Source: Paracyclopina nana
Taxonomy: Eukaryota > Arthropoda > Copepoda > Cyclopoida > Cyclopettidae
Length of the DNA stretch: 64,000 nt
Assembly: GCA_019096065.1 (NCBI GenBank)
Contig: JAGUCH010000002.1
Span: 14,520,501-14,584,500, forward strand
Direction: 5' to 3'
The translations under genes and the position numbers were made by a program. Position 1 is the first letter of the stretch, and the number at the start of each line of letters is the position of its first letter. The notes under the pieces were generated by a model. The model worked only from the letters and a program-made list of their open reading frames with translations. It had not been told where the DNA came from and ran no database searches. Shown here piece by piece: positions 54,640 to 64,000 of the stretch.

Positions 54640-57117
54640 GTGCCATGTCAAACTGAAATGAGAATGGTGGCATTCATTCTCATATTCATGATGATGCTCC
54701 ACATTCCTTTAAGTGCTTTGGAGTGTGACGTCATGGATCTTGAGAAATGGTCTTATGGCCATCCAAACGGCTTCGCATTTGATGCCAGCTACATAAATGC
54801 TGGCAAACGATATGGACCCGTTGTAATGCTACTTCGAATCAACTGCACTCGAAGTACCTGGGATGGAAATTTGCCAGAACATCCACTTGGCTGCTTTAGC
54901 TTGAACCGAGAAGTCCACAAGGTTCTCACTATTGGATGCCCATTAAACGCCTTGTATCTCATATCAGACTTGTATCCAGAATTGACTGCCAATGTGACCG
55001 AGCTGGAAATCGATAGAAATCCCTTGTATAATGGGCATTTACCTGGGCCAATTAAAAGGTTCGTCCGTCTGGAATCGCTTGAACTGAAAGCTTTCACTTT
55101 TGCCAGGACATTGGACGACAATTGGCCAAGCTCGCTCAGAAAATTGAAGATCATCTCCTCGAGGTTTGCGCATTTGCCCAATTTGATGATGAAATCAGTC
55201 TTGGATTTGAAACTTCTCTACAACACGGAAATGCAAACTGTCTCGCAGATATCTGAGTACAAAAACCTGTCATCTCTCACAATAGATGGCTGTGTCAAAT
55301 TGGAGACTTTACCTGACAGACTATTTGTAGGCAACGCAAAGTTGACGAGCATTCGCGTCAAAACTCATCACAAACTGGTATTATCTCATAATACTCTGGA
55401 AGGACTATTGAGCCTGGAAGATCTGTCATTGGAAGGGGTTAATCTGATTCCGCGTGGATTTTTCTCTCACGTGCCCATGCTAAAAAAACTCACGTGGATT
55501 TCTGGCGGCGGGCTCAATTGTGAGCCGCGACTTCAATTTCCTGATCAAATGCTGACCTCGGATAATCAGCAGATAAGCCATTTTGAGTACAAACAAGAAC
55601 GCCACGATGGGAGGCCGCCATGCAATATCAGCATTCACAAGAATGCCTTTTCTCCTGTGCAATTCACGACTGTCCGCAGCCTGTCCATTCAAACGACGCT
55701 TCTTGGTACGAGTGAGCTATTGGAGAATTTCTGCAACCGCTTCCACAATCTGACCTCTTTGGACCTGCGATCCAACAGACTTGAAGAGATGAAGAGGAGC
55801 TTTTTCCAGTCGTTACGTCACTTGAAACTCGCTGGTAATCCCTGGAGCTGTCATTGCACTAATCTACAAGCTGTCCTCAGTTTGAAAGAGATCATTAGCG
55901 ACTACGACCAGCTCACGTTTCATAATTGCTCCTCTGGAGGTGATCTTCGTCATTTAGCTCCTCAAGAAGCATATGAAAGCCTGGATTGCAAAACTTTCGA
56001 TAGTCCCTTGGGACCTACTCCGGAAGTATATGCGACCATTGGGATATGTGGATTCTTGGTGGCTGTTGCCATTGCCATTGTTGCCATAGTTCGAGGGAGA
56101 AAGTATAGCACTCCTTTCGAAGCTGATCTCACGTATGATGCATTTTTGTCCTACGCCGAGGCTGATCGGGAAATTGCCGTTGCTATTCGCTCCAAATTGA
56201 TGAATGACTCGCGCTTCTCGGTTGCCATCCACGATGTCAACTTTGTGCCTGGAGTTCCAATCCGTCAAAACATGATCACCAATATTGAGTGCTCACGAAG
56301 ATTTCTTGCCATATTGACAGCCAACTATATGAACTCGGCGAACTGTGTGGATGAGTTTGTCATAGCCACAGACTGTCACAAAAGGTGAGAGAAAGCAATT
56401 CCCCACTGAAAGGAAGAAACGAAAATCTGTCTTTGAAAAAATAGTATTTACGTAATGCACTCTCGTGTTACTCCTATTAAAGTGGCCATAACTGCACATA
56501 ATAGGACTGAATCTCAAATTTCGTATATTGCAGCTTTTATTTTATATCTGCTGTGTTACTTGTTGCAGACAATTGTCTCTTTTTAATTTGCTTGATGTGT
56601 GGAGAGCTGTCAGCAAAATGGCTCTTTTTTTCAGTTTTGCCTTCTTAGCAGGATGTTTTTTCCTTTCTTTTTCCTTTGTGGTCAAATATGCACCACTCTG
56701 TTACGTACTCATGTTGTTTTTGATCCTAAAGCTGGTAATACTTTTAGGATAATTGCTGTTGTCACAAATGTAGAAGACCTGACCAACATCGAAAATGTCA
56801 TCATAAGGAGCTTTGTTCGCACAAAAACATATCTCAGTAAGTTGTTCATTATTATGCACTGTTTTTTGGCTCTTTTGTTCATTTTTAACTGTGCAAACTT
56901 TTCACACTTTTCTCAATTAGGCAGAAAAAAGTCTCCGTTTATTCTTCATGACTCAAAGTTCATTCACTCTTTAAGAGGAAAAATTGTGATTTTTTCTTTT
57001 CTCTTAGAATTCGAGGAAGGCAGTTCAAGATTTTGGAGACGCTTGTGCAATGCAATGCCACGAAAACGAGCCTCAGAAGAAAATGGGGAAGAGCATGTTT
57101 TACTGAATCAAATGTAA
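54640..57117 (+). CDS. Toll-like receptor with LRR ectodomain and TIR domain, about 647 aa
   Basis: Type I membrane receptor of the Toll family acting in immunity or development. The start is 54640, or the ATG at 54658 that begins the signal peptide (MRMVAFILIFMMMLHIPLSA). The ectodomain has degenerate leucine-rich repeats and one C-terminal Cys cap (NPWSCHCTNLQAVLSLKEI, with later Cys). A transmembrane helix is at about residues 468-489. The TIR domain starts TYDAFLSYAEADREIAVAIR and includes DVNFVPGVPI (box 2). Exon 1 ends at 56384. Exons 56748-56836 (IIAVVTNVEDL, KTYL) and 57008-57117 (SSRFWRRLCNAMPRKR, box 3) complete the TIR in frame. This splicing leaves the loop before IIAVV about five residues short, so a small exon or another acceptor may be missing. 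Confidence 0.85.
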
Positions 57118-57426
57118 CCAAGTGCCAAAAGTGGTATTCATTTTTGATACCCTGTATAATGTGATACTAATTCAGTTTGATAGCCATAATCTTTCCATGT
57201 CCCTGAAGAAAAAATTCCAAGAGAAAACAGACGCATGGGTTTTTTTATCGAGCTCCTTTACAATTCTGACTTTTTTTTCTATTGTGGTCATGTCTACGCA
57301 AAGCCTAGCCATGAATAATACAGCTTAGCCGTATTATTGTGATTCACGATCGTTGCATGTTGTACGCCTCTATTTAAATCAAGGAAGGAGCATTTTTCCG
57401 TCTTTACAAAAGAAAAATAACAGAAT

Positions 57427-57556
57427 TATAATCCGCGAGATGGAGTAGCGATTTGTAAAAGCGGGAATGGCGACATTCCTAATTAGGCCAGTCAACCTAT
57501 AGAAAAGCCCAAAAGTTATGGTTAGAGAAAAATATCCACATCTGGAATTTTTGTCC
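57427..57556 (+). repeat. Dispersed repeat copy 2 (AGATGGAG family)
   Basis: TAATCCGCGAGATGGAGTAGCG ... TCCACATCTGGAATTTTTGTCC, with the same internal order and spacing as copies 1 and 3 and including GCGGGAATG. It is in the 3' flank of the Toll-like gene. Confidence 0.7.
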
Positions 57557-57873
57557 CCTTCTATAGTGGTAGCTAAAAAATGTCTGCAATAGTTCAATCA
57601 CTTAATCCAGGCAATCCTTGTCATTACCCAAAATGAAATGCGTCATTATTGGTCGTAAATATATTTTATTGGTTTGCGATGGCGAAATTAAATTGTGTAT
57701 ATAGAGCAAATTTGCATTGATGACAATACGATAATAGCAATTTCCAATATGTGTGAGTGAGTGTGAGGAGACAAAAAATGGAATTTCTACAAAAGATAGC
57801 TTACTATATATGACATCGTTCACAGAACAAGGAAGGAAGTGTGTGTGTATATATGTCACCATAGTCATCATCA

Positions 57874-59109
57874 CTATGCGTTATTAGTCCTCGTGTGATT
57901 TGGAGGATATCGGTGACTGGTTGCTTTTGTTGGCCCTCGACCACTTGACTCACTGAGTTCTTTGAGCGTTCCTGCCGGCAGTGTCACACTATTGCTGAAC
58001 ATGGTTCGCATCGAGTCCACTGAGGAGCATGCGACGTCGTTCAAGTCAAGCCTTTGCCGAAGCTCGTCTTCATGATCGTTTTCGTTGGTGGCTTCCTTGG
58101 CAGGGAGATCAGTGTTGCTGTCCTGGGATCTTCCGAGGAGTGTGTCCCACTCCTCAGCGACCCTTTGCAGGTGATGGTGTCGTTCTTCCTCCAAATCGTG
58201 CTCCTCAAGCTCAGCACCCTATGACAGTAAAATAGTCCTATATATACTAATTAATGGGCAATTACAAAGGTTAATTACGTTTTCGATCTTTTCATCGAGC
58301 ATCTTGAAGAAGTTGACTTGGCTGGACGAGATTTCGGTGCTTTGGATGTTGAAGGGGGCTGATGACAGCCCTGATCCTCCGTTGGTCATCTTGCGCGACC
58401 CATTGTTATTTTTGCCATTGTTTGTCTTGTTATTGTGCTTTTCGGTCAATTCTATATAGTATACAAGAGTTTTTTCATTAACAGCAAACTAGGATGAAAT
58501 GACACACTATACAGCTACTCAAGGACGAGCTTTTTTGACGTCAACTTTCACGTCCAGCAATTGAGCTTTCACTCCGAGTTTATATATATACCGCAAAATC
58601 GAGCGAAAAAATGCTAGATCAATATCTATTTTCTTTCAAACGTACATATCGTACTGACCAAGCTACATTCACAATGAGTCAAATGTAATCATCAGAATTG
58701 CTTTCTGCTTTAGCAAAAAAAAGGAAAAGCTTTCATCCTAAAATAATATTTACGGTCCAAACAAGAAAAATCCCGTGAATTGAGCATATTTTCCATATGA
58801 CAATAATGCGTATATACACACTCAAGAGTCGTGACGGTGATTTAATTGACCACACTCACACTATATCAATTTGCCAAGCTTTAAAAACACAATTTATGTA
58901 CCGTAATCAACGCAAATTAATACCGCGTGATGATGATGAATTGTACCTTGAATACTCTTCTTTTTGGGAGGTGACTTGTTGTTCTTGCCTTTGCTCTGCG
59001 TGGCTCCCATGCTGGATAGACACTCACTGCTGTTATTCCGGGCTAGGATTCGTTCGCGATCCTCCGAAGATTTAGCATTCTCTCTGGAAGTGCTGAACCC
59101 GCATCCCAT
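57874..59109 (-). CDS. C1orf21-like acylated small protein, 226 aa
   Basis: Homologue, by motif, of the vertebrate C1orf21 family; its molecular function is not known to me. Exons 58947-59109, 58279-58451 and 57874-58218 give 681 nt in frame. The start MGCGFSTSREN provides Gly-2 and Cys-3, a classic myristoylation plus palmitoylation signal, so the protein should sit on membranes. Exon 2 carries TEISSSQVNFFKMLDEKIEN, which matches the family's conserved SQxxFFxMLDEKIE block. The C-terminal part (EEWDTLLGRSQ, then LRQRLDLNDVACSSVDSM) is unfamiliar. An inner MGATQSK could serve as a second acylated start. Confidence 0.7.
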
Positions 59110-59535
59110 ATCCGCGTAAGTTCCGCAACATGGGCAATTCTGGCAATGCAATTCAGCTTCGACTGCACAACATTGTAGCCTGCGTGTATATGCAATGCCA
59201 AGAATGTATCGTACGTATTGCGGGGCGGCCTTCACGCAGTTGCCAAAATTAGTTCCGGATTGATATCGTGAGGAAAACTGCGCCTGTTAAAAGCTGCTCA
59301 ACTACTGATGATGCCCGCCCAAGTTGCATGAACGGCGACGTCGTCGACGAACGCAGCTTTCTCTTATGTATATAGTATACGTATAATATACGCTGCATGT
59401 AGTCGTCGGCAGAGGCCGCAGACTCGATAAGGAGAGAAGGCCAGCCAGACTCTTTGAAGAGCCGAAAATATTGCGTTGTTGCCTTTGCCAATGCCATTGG
59501 CTCCTCTTGCAATGGAGGATGTAACAGTAGTTTAT

Positions 59536-61642
59536 TCACTTTTCCTCCAAGGGAGGCAGCCTCGTCTTGGCCTCGTAGGCCTTCAGGCCTCTATTAGATA
59601 TGTACAGCAGGATTCCAACCACGAGGTAGAGGCTGGCTGTTAGAAGGAGGAAGCCCCCGGGGAACGTCTCAATGGTCGACTTGTACATGAGGCCATAGAT
59701 GGGGCTGGCTGCAAGAGGCACCATTGCCTGAAAGGCTGCCATCACCGAAAATACCTTGCCCACCTCGAAAGGGCCCACGATTTTGGTCACGAGAGACCGA
59801 CAGGTTGTGGTGATGGCTGGCCCCAAAAAGCCCACCACACCCCCGAGGTAGAGGATCCAGTCCTTTTTCACGAAGGCAACCAGAACCTGCAATCCATCAT
59901 CAACTAACATTAATTGCTGAACGAGTAAAAATCCGCCAGATGGAGCTGCGATTTGTTTTAGCGGGAATGTGTAGGATATATTATATACATTCTAGCGCCG
60001 AAAGAGCCAAAAGCAAAAATAGCGGAAAATCCACTTCTGGTATTTGTGTTAAAATATCTTTTCCAGGCTGCAAAGACATAAAGCGAAGAAAGCTTTAATG
60101 CTGTAATAAGAAAACTAATCCTCGGAAGCAGTGCTGTGATCAGTCACGCTATTATAAAGTACAAATATGATATAATGAAGTGAGAAAAAAGAGAGACTTG
60201 ATGAGCTAGTAATCATAACAGCTTCTTCCACTTCCAGTAGTTTCACCAACAATAATAGCAGCAGAAGCAGCTTAGGACTCGTACTTATATGGGGGAATTT
60301 TCCGCAGCATGCAGGAAATGTAGTCTACTAATACAGCTGCTAGCAGACTGAAGTAGGCCCGGAAATTCTTGGAGAAAGCCATTGCAGCAAAAGGTTGGCT
60401 ATCCATCAATTCGCATCAATACTAAATGGCCATGATATACTAATGTTGTAAAAATCACCTGCTGAATTGCGCAACCCGTCACTGCCATTATGCCTATGGT
60501 GGTGTCATGAAGGCCACAGTCCTCTGAGAGAAAGGGCACGGCCACATATTGCGTAAAGAGGCCAACAAATCCGAAAAGAGCAGCAAATTGTCCAAAAGTG
60601 ACCTCGTCCCAGGAGAACTCTTTCCTTATGAATAAGAACATTGTGGGCCCTTTTCCATTGATGAGGAAAATCTCGAGAATGAACGTCACAGCCAAAAGGA
60701 CCACATATGTGCGAAGGCCATGCGGCCTTTTTCTGAACGTGGCCACAAAGGCTGACTTGAAATTCTCCCAGTCGAAAATGGTGAGGCACATATTGCTCTT
60801 TGCCGTTATTTCCGTCGGATCTCCGCCACCCTCCTCCTAAAAATGAAAAACTAGATTTTCATCCATGGAATAGTGCATAACGTACTTTGAGCCGTTCCAG
60901 CTCGTCGTGGACTTCCTGGGGCCTTAAGTCTCGGCTGTCCTTGACGAACCAAAATATGTAGGCCATCGCCAAGAGAGCCCCAACGATGCCAAGAACGAAG
61001 GTTGCGCTAAACCCAAGGCTCTTCTTAAGGAGTCCGCTGAGGCTCATGCCTAAAAGGAATATTCTGTTGAAGCACAACGAAAATCAAAGGTGCTTTACCA
61101 ACGAAAAATCCGATGGGGAACAAGCCGTCCAAGAAAGCCAGCCTCTTTGTACGGTTCTCCTTGGTGGATATGTCTGATATGTAGGAGTAGCAGGCCAGGA
61201 AAAAGCACACATAACCTCCTGTGCAATCTTGCAGGCACTCAAAGAGCAAGTACTCGGCTTTCAACTCGTAAAAGAATATGGAGTTGACAAGGAACACGCC
61301 GTTGTTGAACACGTAGCCGAATGTGGACCACAGCATGAGCGTGCGTCGACCGTACGTATCTGACCAGGGACCAGCGAACAACGCGTAAATCACCGATGGC
61401 AAAGCCTGCAGAACGCCATTATAGGCTTGCAGCTCCGACACAACTTTTTGCACACTGATTTGCTCCTCCTTGTTGAAATAGATGTTGTCGCACACTTCTT
61501 TGGTATAGTTGAGGTTGACGTTGCACACCTTGGCCACGTACAAGCTCTGGGCTATGATGATGTACAGGCCTTGGGTGAGCGCAAAGAGGAACATCACAGG
61601 CTCAATTGTTACATTTTTGAGCGCCTCGCGAATGAAATTCAT
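59536..61642 (-). CDS. SLC46-family transporter (proton-coupled folate transporter-like), 478 aa
   Basis: Major-facilitator membrane transporter; SLC46 members carry folate, peptidoglycan fragments or other anions, and the substrate here is unknown. Exons 61099-61642, 60886-61049, 60459-60836 and 59536-59886 give 1437 nt in frame. Features are TM1 [20 protein letters not shown] and an N-glycosylation-prone loop with [12 protein letters not shown]. The MFS loop 2-3 signature is [14 protein letters not shown], and [22 protein letters not shown] follows. The C-terminal half ends [20 protein letters not shown] and [21 protein letters not shown] spare exon-like sequence lies between exons 3 and 4 (60272-60367), and a copy of part of exon 1 lies in the neighbouring TrpRS gene. 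Confidence 0.9.
59925..60050 (+). repeat. Dispersed repeat copy 3 (AGATGGAG family)
   Basis: AATCCGCCAGATGGAGCTGCG ... AATCCACTTCTGGTATTTGTG inside SLC46 intron 3. Order, length and orientation are as in the other two copies. Confidence 0.7.
60272..60367 (-). other. Alternative or relic terminal exon of the SLC46 gene
   Basis: After a TTTCTCCAAG acceptor a frame of 31 codons ([20 protein letters not shown], then [11 protein letters not shown], then stop) aligns loosely with the start of the real exon 4 ([20 protein letters not shown], then [13 protein letters not shown]). It joins exon 3 in phase 0. Use would truncate the transporter after about 390 residues. It may equally be a dead duplicate. 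Confidence 0.4.
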
Positions 61643-61774
61643 GATGGCGGATTGCAACTAGTAAAATGCTAATAAGCTCTCTTATCTTTTCTTCTCGCTT
61701 TTCTTCCTAGACGCCGCTAACTTACGAAAGATGTGTATGTTTATTTAAAGTGCCCAAACTGAAAACAGCCAAAT

Positions 61775-61954
61775 TCACGCACTTTTTGCTGCGGCGGTCA
61801 AGGGGAAGTTGAGTGGTCGAGGCTTCATAAATTCAAGGACGGTCTCATCCGAAATGGCTTTTCTGGCTTCTTGGTGGGCTACGCAAATTGGCGTAAGTAC
61901 GTCAATCAACGCTTTTTTAAGGTCTCCCGTCAGCAGCTCTCCGCTCGTGTAGGC
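61775..61954 (-). CDS. WARS1: TrpRS terminal exon B, canonical C-terminus
   Basis: After TGCTTTGCAG the exon encodes [20 protein letters not shown] ... [10 protein letters not shown] and stops after a short Ala-rich tail (KSA). It is closer to the usual TrpRS end (the DYTSG-type motif) than exon A and is about two-thirds identical to it. AATAAA follows 30 nt after the stop. The open frame and conservative changes argue that it is in use. Confidence 0.85.
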   Translation of the reverse strand, partial: AYTSGELLTGDLKKALIDVLTPICVAHQEARKAISDETVLEFMKPRPLNFPLTAAAKSA

Positions 61955-63871
61955 CTGCAAAGCATTTCATGAGAGTAATGTGCTTGTTTATGGTAGAGAA
62001 CACATGAGCATCAATTGTTGCAAAAATAGCAAACAACGCGTAAATCATGGATGGCAAAGCCTGCAAAACTCCATTACATGCTAGCACCTCAGCCACAACT
62101 TTTTGCACACTACTCCATACTGAAACAGACGTTAGCACACGCATTTTTTTGGTAGTGATAAGGTTGACGTTGCACACCTTGGCCACATTCACAGAGGATC
62201 ATCACATACAAAATAGTGATTGCATAAGTCGAAGAGCAGGGAAACTACAGGGGTACACCCAACTTGAGCAGGAATGCCTCCTTAATTTCTTTGCTGACAG
62301 GAAGTGCCTCCTCCTCCTCTATTGAAGAAACATGATTGAGCCAACGGCTGACATGGACAAACGAGGCTGCGTCCTTGACTCGACTAGACAAAATGACATC
62401 CAACTCTGTGAACTGGAAGCCATGCGCGTAGCTGTGCTCAAGAAAATGGGCGTCCAATTTCTGCAGAAGAGCTGCTGTGTCAAGATTCGACTGCGGTGCT
62501 TTCCCTTTCGGACGAACAGCAGAGTCAAAGTTCAGAGGCCGCGGCCTCATAAACTCCATCACCAATGCGTCAGAAATGGACTTCCTTTTGGCCTGATGCT
62601 GCTCGACGATCGGCGTGAGCACATCGATCAGCATCTTTTTCAATTCCCCGGTCAAAAGGTGACCCTTGGAGTAGTCCTGCAAGGCAATTTCTCGTTTATC
62701 ACGAGCAGGCCCATCACCGACGTCGCCAGATAAAAAGGGCTGCTTACCTCTCGAATCTGAGCCAACTTTTGGTCATCCTCGAGGAAAAAGGTGAGGTACT
62801 GGTACGAGATGTCGACATCACAATTGCCTCCTTTCTCTTTATGCTCTTCAATGGTGGTGCCGCCTCCGGAGAAAGCATATTTGTTGATCTTGTTCTTGAT
62901 CTGCTTCGGCGTGTCCGTCAAGAAGATGGACGAATTTGCGTCACTCGCAGACATCTTCGTCTGAGCGCCTTGCAAGGCGGGGAAAAAGGTGGAGTGGAGC
63001 AGGGCTGGCTTCTTGTACTTCAACGTGGGCGCAACGTCTCTAGTCATTCGGAAGTACGGGTCTTGGTCTATAGCGCAGGGAATGAGGCAAGTGACGTCCT
63101 TCTTGCCGCCAAAAATGAACGGGAACGTGGATGAAAATGAGGGCGCAGCTTGGATAGCGGGGAACATGATTTTTCCAATATTGGTGCTGTCATTGAATCC
63201 AAAAATGCCCTTCACCTGATTAAAGGTGACATGCTTCATTATGTCGATCATGTTTTCGTAGAAGGCGCCACCGATATGCTGGAAGTCGGAGAAAATGAAG
63301 GTTTTCTTCACGTCGAATCCCAGGGCGATGATGTCTTTGGCATTCTCCATTGCCAGCTTCTTGGCCTCCTCCTTTTTCATATCCTTCCAGAGAAACTTCT
63401 CGTCGTCGGTCAGCTGGATGACAAGGGGCACGTCAAAGGTTTCCTGCAGCCATTTGGTGAAAATGAAAGGGACAAGGTGGCCCATGTGCATCGCAGTCGA
63501 CGAAGGCCCTCGCCCAGTGTAGAGGAAGAAAGGCTTGCCTTTTTCGACATCATCCAACACCTTGTGCATATCTCGATGCGAGAAAAAGATGCCGCGGCGC
63601 AGAAAGTGGTGCACAGGCTTGCCAGTGACCTTTTCTATTCTTTGTAAGAGCACTTCATCAATTTTGCTACTTCCAAATCGACCTGAGAGCCCGAGAACAA
63701 CAATAATAATTCATATGGCGATTTAACGAGAAAGGAATGATTCTTACGTATGAGTTTGTCGTAATCAATGCCTGCATCGGATTTACTCGCAACAGTCCAG
63801 GGATCGACGAAATCGTCTTCCTCCGCGACAGTCAAATCACTGAGCTTTTCAGACACCTTTTCATCAGCCAT
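61775..63871 (-). CDS. WARS1: Cytosolic tryptophanyl-tRNA synthetase with two alternative terminal exons
   Basis: Charges tRNA-Trp in the cytosol. Shared exons are 63748-63871 and 62748-63682. The catalytic exon starts [20 protein letters not shown] and continues [13 protein letters not shown]. The HIGH-type motif is [20 protein letters not shown], and KMSAS lies in [19 protein letters not shown]. The N-terminus is short and acidic and lacks the WHEP domain of vertebrate WARS. The exon ends QIRE in phase 0 and can join terminal exon A (62245-62676, 496 aa in total) or B (61775-61954, 412 aa in total). The B form has the normal family end. AATAAA exists only after exon B (61740-61745), so an A message would either use another signal or carry B in its 3' UTR. 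The gene runs towards SLC46 on the same strand. Confidence 0.95.
61970..62192 (-). pseudogene. Fragment of SLC46 exon 1 between the two TrpRS terminal exons
   Basis: [29 protein letters not shown] and MIYALFA match SLC46 exon 1 ([36 protein letters not shown] at about 61370-61550). The match is lost on both sides, and the loop between the two blocks has diverged. It marks the right half of the tandem duplication that also copied the TrpRS end. Confidence 0.85.
62245..62676 (-). CDS. WARS1: TrpRS terminal exon A with GST-C/eEF1B-like C-terminal extension
   Basis: The first 54 codons ([20 protein letters not shown] ... [10 protein letters not shown]) are the normal C-terminal helices of TrpRS. 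A linker ([14 protein letters not shown]) leads to about 75 residues: [20 protein letters not shown], then [13 protein letters not shown], then [20 protein letters not shown]. These match the N-terminal GST-C-like domain of eEF1B-beta/delta at SY-x2-G, the DV pair, RW-x-NH and the S-x-E-x-E segment. That domain in eEF1B, CysRS and AIMP3-type proteins serves protein-protein docking. The acceptor TTGCCTTGCAG and the phase are the same as for exon B. Splicing use is inferred from sequence only. Confidence 0.8.
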   Translation of the reverse strand, partial: DYSKGHLLTGELKKMLIDVLTPIVEQHQAKRKSISDALVMEFMRPRPLNFDSAVRPKGKAPQSNLDTAALLQKLDAHFLEHSYAHGFQFTELDVILSSRVKDAASFVHVSRWLNHVSSIEEEEALPVSKEIKEAFLLKLGVPL

Positions 63872-64000
63872 AGCTCTTGACAACGTGTTCGCCTTCGATC
63901 GCAAGAGCGACGTCTATTTACATCATGGCAGAGTTACTAATGGACACAAATTTATAAAGACAAGATTTTGGCAAATTTTGCCCATATTTCAGCATGACTG
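63872..64000. promoter_or_regulatory. TrpRS 5' flank
   Basis: The 129 bases upstream of the TrpRS ATG reach the window edge. No TATA box is seen; the leader and promoter are probably here. Confidence 0.3.

Overview
The window is nuclear DNA from an animal, most likely an arthropod and probably a crustacean or another pancrustacean lineage. The reasons are many short introns (about 50-65 nt) with GT-AG ends, a ZAD-like C2H2 zinc-finger gene, an EcKinase/CHK-like gene, a Toll-type receptor, and a three-exon secreted Cys-rich protein of a type I associate with arthropods. The species cannot be named from the sequence alone. About 17 genes can be recognised by family. Most are ordinary housekeeping or signalling genes, and they are separated by repeat-rich spacers.

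Layout, left to right. 0-3 kb: 3' half of a plexin (+). 3.4-9.2 kb: an ELYS/AHCTF1-like nucleoporin gene (-) whose beta-propeller exon splices in phase to a Glu/Gln/Pro repeat exon and then to a 3' part with broken frames. 9.3-11.3 kb: minisatellites and duplicated spacers. 11.4-14.2 kb: two convergent zinc-finger genes with a decayed duplicate between them. 15.4-24.6 kb: C1QBP (-), dynein intermediate chain (+), an EcKinase-like gene (+) and a seven-transmembrane receptor (-). 27.5-36.2 kb: THOC2 (+) and a CREB3/CrebA-like membrane bZIP factor (+). 37.1-42.2 kb: COQ7 (-), RpL29 and RpL22 (-, 142 nt apart), PHPT1/janus-A and an F-box gene (+, one nucleotide apart). 42.2-48.5 kb: a Cys-rich secreted protein, ERO1 and a KLF10/11 (cabut)-like factor, all (-). 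48.5-54.6 kb: no gene, but tRNA-like SINE heads, a TGACCACTTTT-type array and a complete hAT-type MITE. 54.6-64 kb: a Toll-like receptor (+), a C1orf21-like acylated protein (-), an SLC46 transporter (-) and cytosolic tryptophanyl-tRNA synthetase (-).

The most notable locus is at the right end. The TrpRS gene has two homologous terminal exons that can both be spliced in phase 0 to the same catalytic exon. The distal one (B) ends like ordinary TrpRS. The proximal one (A) continues for about 85 residues into a domain that resembles the GST-C-like N-terminal domain of eEF1B-beta/delta. A fragment of the first SLC46 exon lies between A and B, so the two exons come from a small tandem duplication across the TrpRS/SLC46 boundary. 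Together this suggests a TrpRS isoform that could dock on the eEF1 or multisynthetase complex.

The second notable feature is tight co-orientation of gene pairs. PHPT1 stop and F-box start are separated by a single A, and RpL22 has no poly(A) signal before RpL29. These suggest dicistronic or operon-like transcripts. Function calls come from reading translated sequence by eye; no database search was possible.
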